This document shows, in pieces, positions 20,752-20,974 of a DNA stretch of 20,974 nt. Source of the DNA: an uncultured Oscillospiraceae bacterium (GTDB lineage: Bacteria; Bacillota_A; Clostridia; Oscillospirales; Oscillospiraceae). Each line of letters begins with the position of its first letter. Position 1 is the stretch's first letter. The stretch spans positions 1-20,974 of the forward strand of contig CAAGIF010000271.1 in assembly GCA_900769845.1 (NCBI GenBank). Direction: 5' to 3'. The translations under genes were made by a program, and so were the position numbers. A model generated the notes under the pieces. The model saw only the letters and a list, made by a program, of their open reading frames with translations. It was not told the origin of the DNA and ran no database searches.

Positions 20752-20772
20752 ATGCGCATTACTTCTTGCTAA
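20752..20772 (+). CDS. Six-residue leader peptide (MRITSC)
   Basis: ATG CGC ATT ACT TCT TGC TAA with GGAG 8 bases upstream (20740-20743), about 25 bases after the predicted transcription start. Short leader peptides of this kind precede antibiotic-inducible ABC-F and efflux genes and sense ribosome stalling. It ends 3 bases before the first stem of the leader. Confidence 0.65.
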   Translation: MRITSC

Positions 20773-20893
20773 TGATTTGGGCATACACTCAAAAGCGGCA
20801 TTTGTGTCGCTTGGTTTTGCTGTGCCCGAAATGCAGGAAGTGCGGATTCTCTCGGCTTGAATGACGTTACTGTGCCCATAGGGGAGTGCGTTT

Positions 20894-20926
20894 ATGGCTG
20901 TAGGATGACTTCCTGCGGCCATTTTT
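20894..20926 (+). terminator. Leader terminator in front of the ABC-F gene
   Basis: A 12-bp stem ATGGCTGTAGGA / TCCTGCGGCCAT (two G-T pairs) with a five-base TGACT loop is followed by TTTTT, only 8 bases before the ABC-F ribosome site. With no inducer it should stop transcription before the gene. Confidence 0.85.
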
Positions 20927-20946
20927 GATTATCTGGAGGGCACTTT

Positions 20947-20974
20947 ATGTCATTGATTAATGTAACGAATTTAA
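20947..20974 (+). CDS. Probable ABC-F ribosomal protection protein, first nine codons (partial at window end)
   Basis: Only MSLINVTNL is inside the window, behind TGGAGGG at six bases. This opening is what I recall for clostridial ABC-F proteins of the Lsa/CplR kind, which carry two ATPase domains and remove lincosamide, streptogramin A or pleuromutilin antibiotics from the ribosome. The long attenuator leader supports the same identification. With so few residues it could be another ABC ATPase; the next 100 bases downstream of the window would decide. Confidence 0.6.

Larger units (their letters stand above)
20546..20860 (+). pseudogene. Truncated MazG-like nucleotide pyrophosphohydrolase fragment
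   Basis: The first 42 or so residues (MDKFTIGEMQEMQKVLQEKY, DKWEPICAEIGQN, KLLWMIGE) look like the start of the common clostridial MazG-like pyrophosphohydrolase, normally about 100 residues with EIGEV and a later EExxD pattern. After WMIGE the similarity stops: the rest (VLHVKKVLKPPKIFAILRK onward) has no family features and is encoded by the promoter and leader of the ABC-F gene on the same strand. The reading frame stays open to TGA at 20858-20860, but that tail is probably accidental. The natural reading is a gene cut near 20680 by arrival of the ABC-F unit or by a deletion. Confidence 0.6.
20728..20946 (+). promoter_or_regulatory. Ribosome-mediated transcription attenuation leader
   Basis: The untranslated leader holds a 6-aa leader peptide, a stem pairing 20776-20785 with 20821-20830, an inner hairpin (20794-20800 with 20805-20811), a terminator (20894-20926) and an antiterminator segment. 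GCAGGAAGT at 20833-20841 is exactly complementary to ACTTCCTGC at 20908-20916, which forms the loop end and right arm of the terminator. TGTGCCC occurs at 20821 and 20871; both copies can pair with the same upstream GGGCATA (20779-20785), giving exclusive alternatives. A drug-stalled ribosome on the leader peptide would cover 20776-20785 and shift the folding towards readthrough. The parts are seen; the switch mechanism is inferred from known leaders of ABC-F genes such as vmlR. Confidence 0.75.

Noticed and set aside
20773..20860. C-terminal tail of the 104-codon frame at 20546 as a genuine protein domain
   Set aside because: It is read from the leader and stem-forming sequence of the ABC-F gene, on the same strand as the leader peptide, and has no match to the pyrophosphohydrolase family.

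Overview
The window looks like a chromosomal segment of a strictly anaerobic Firmicute, most likely a gut Clostridia of the Oscillospiraceae/Ruminococcaceae type. The grounds are mid-50s G+C by eye, strong AGGAGG-type ribosome sites, TTGACA/TATAAT promoters, a Firmicutes LexA box, a YolD/UvrX-type polymerase pair, VanZ and DUF3786 proteins, and corrinoid methyl-transfer genes. No rRNA, tRNA, CRISPR array or intact insertion sequence was seen. No gene-free stretch exceeds 300 bases; the longest, at the right end, is a regulatory leader.

Left part (1-4620): the 3' end of a 5'-nucleotidase gene; a convergent APH(3')-like phosphotransferase; a damage-inducible Y-family polymerase plus YolD operon with a LexA box on its promoter; and a secreted, membrane-anchored DUF218 protein.

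Centre (4668-13179): the most interesting part, a corrinoid methyl-transfer island. It has a RACo-type reductive activator plus DUF2284 protein. A TetR operon follows (TetR, flavin-reductase-like/PCP_red fusion, DUF1295 membrane enzyme, membrane protein A). An opposing operon encodes a UroD-family methyltransferase I, a 43-aa microprotein, a methyl-THF methyltransferase and a corrinoid protein. Membrane protein B, a paralogue of A, lies on the far side. The TetR promoter and the methyltransferase promoter carry the same palindrome, TGAACATGTTCA, at the same place relative to the -10 box, so one regulator probably controls both arms. The layout fits a demethylase: MT1 moves a methyl group from an unknown donor (an aryl methyl ether is a reasonable guess) to the corrinoid protein, MT2 passes it to tetrahydrofolate, and the activator re-reduces the cobalt.

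Right part (13207-20974): peptide deformylase-like protein; a run of tightly packed genes (DUF3786, ICMT-like, single-domain MGMT, VanZ, zinc ribbon); a MerR-TipAS regulator with a coupled small membrane protein behind a 19-bp-spacer promoter; a MazG-like fusion; an SGNH hydrolase/GNAT pair; DUF3892; an APH-fold kinase; and a truncated MazG-like gene. The truncated gene runs into a classic antibiotic-type attenuation leader (promoter, 6-aa leader peptide, competing stems, terminator) in front of the first nine codons of a probable ABC-F ribosomal protection gene cut off by the window edge.
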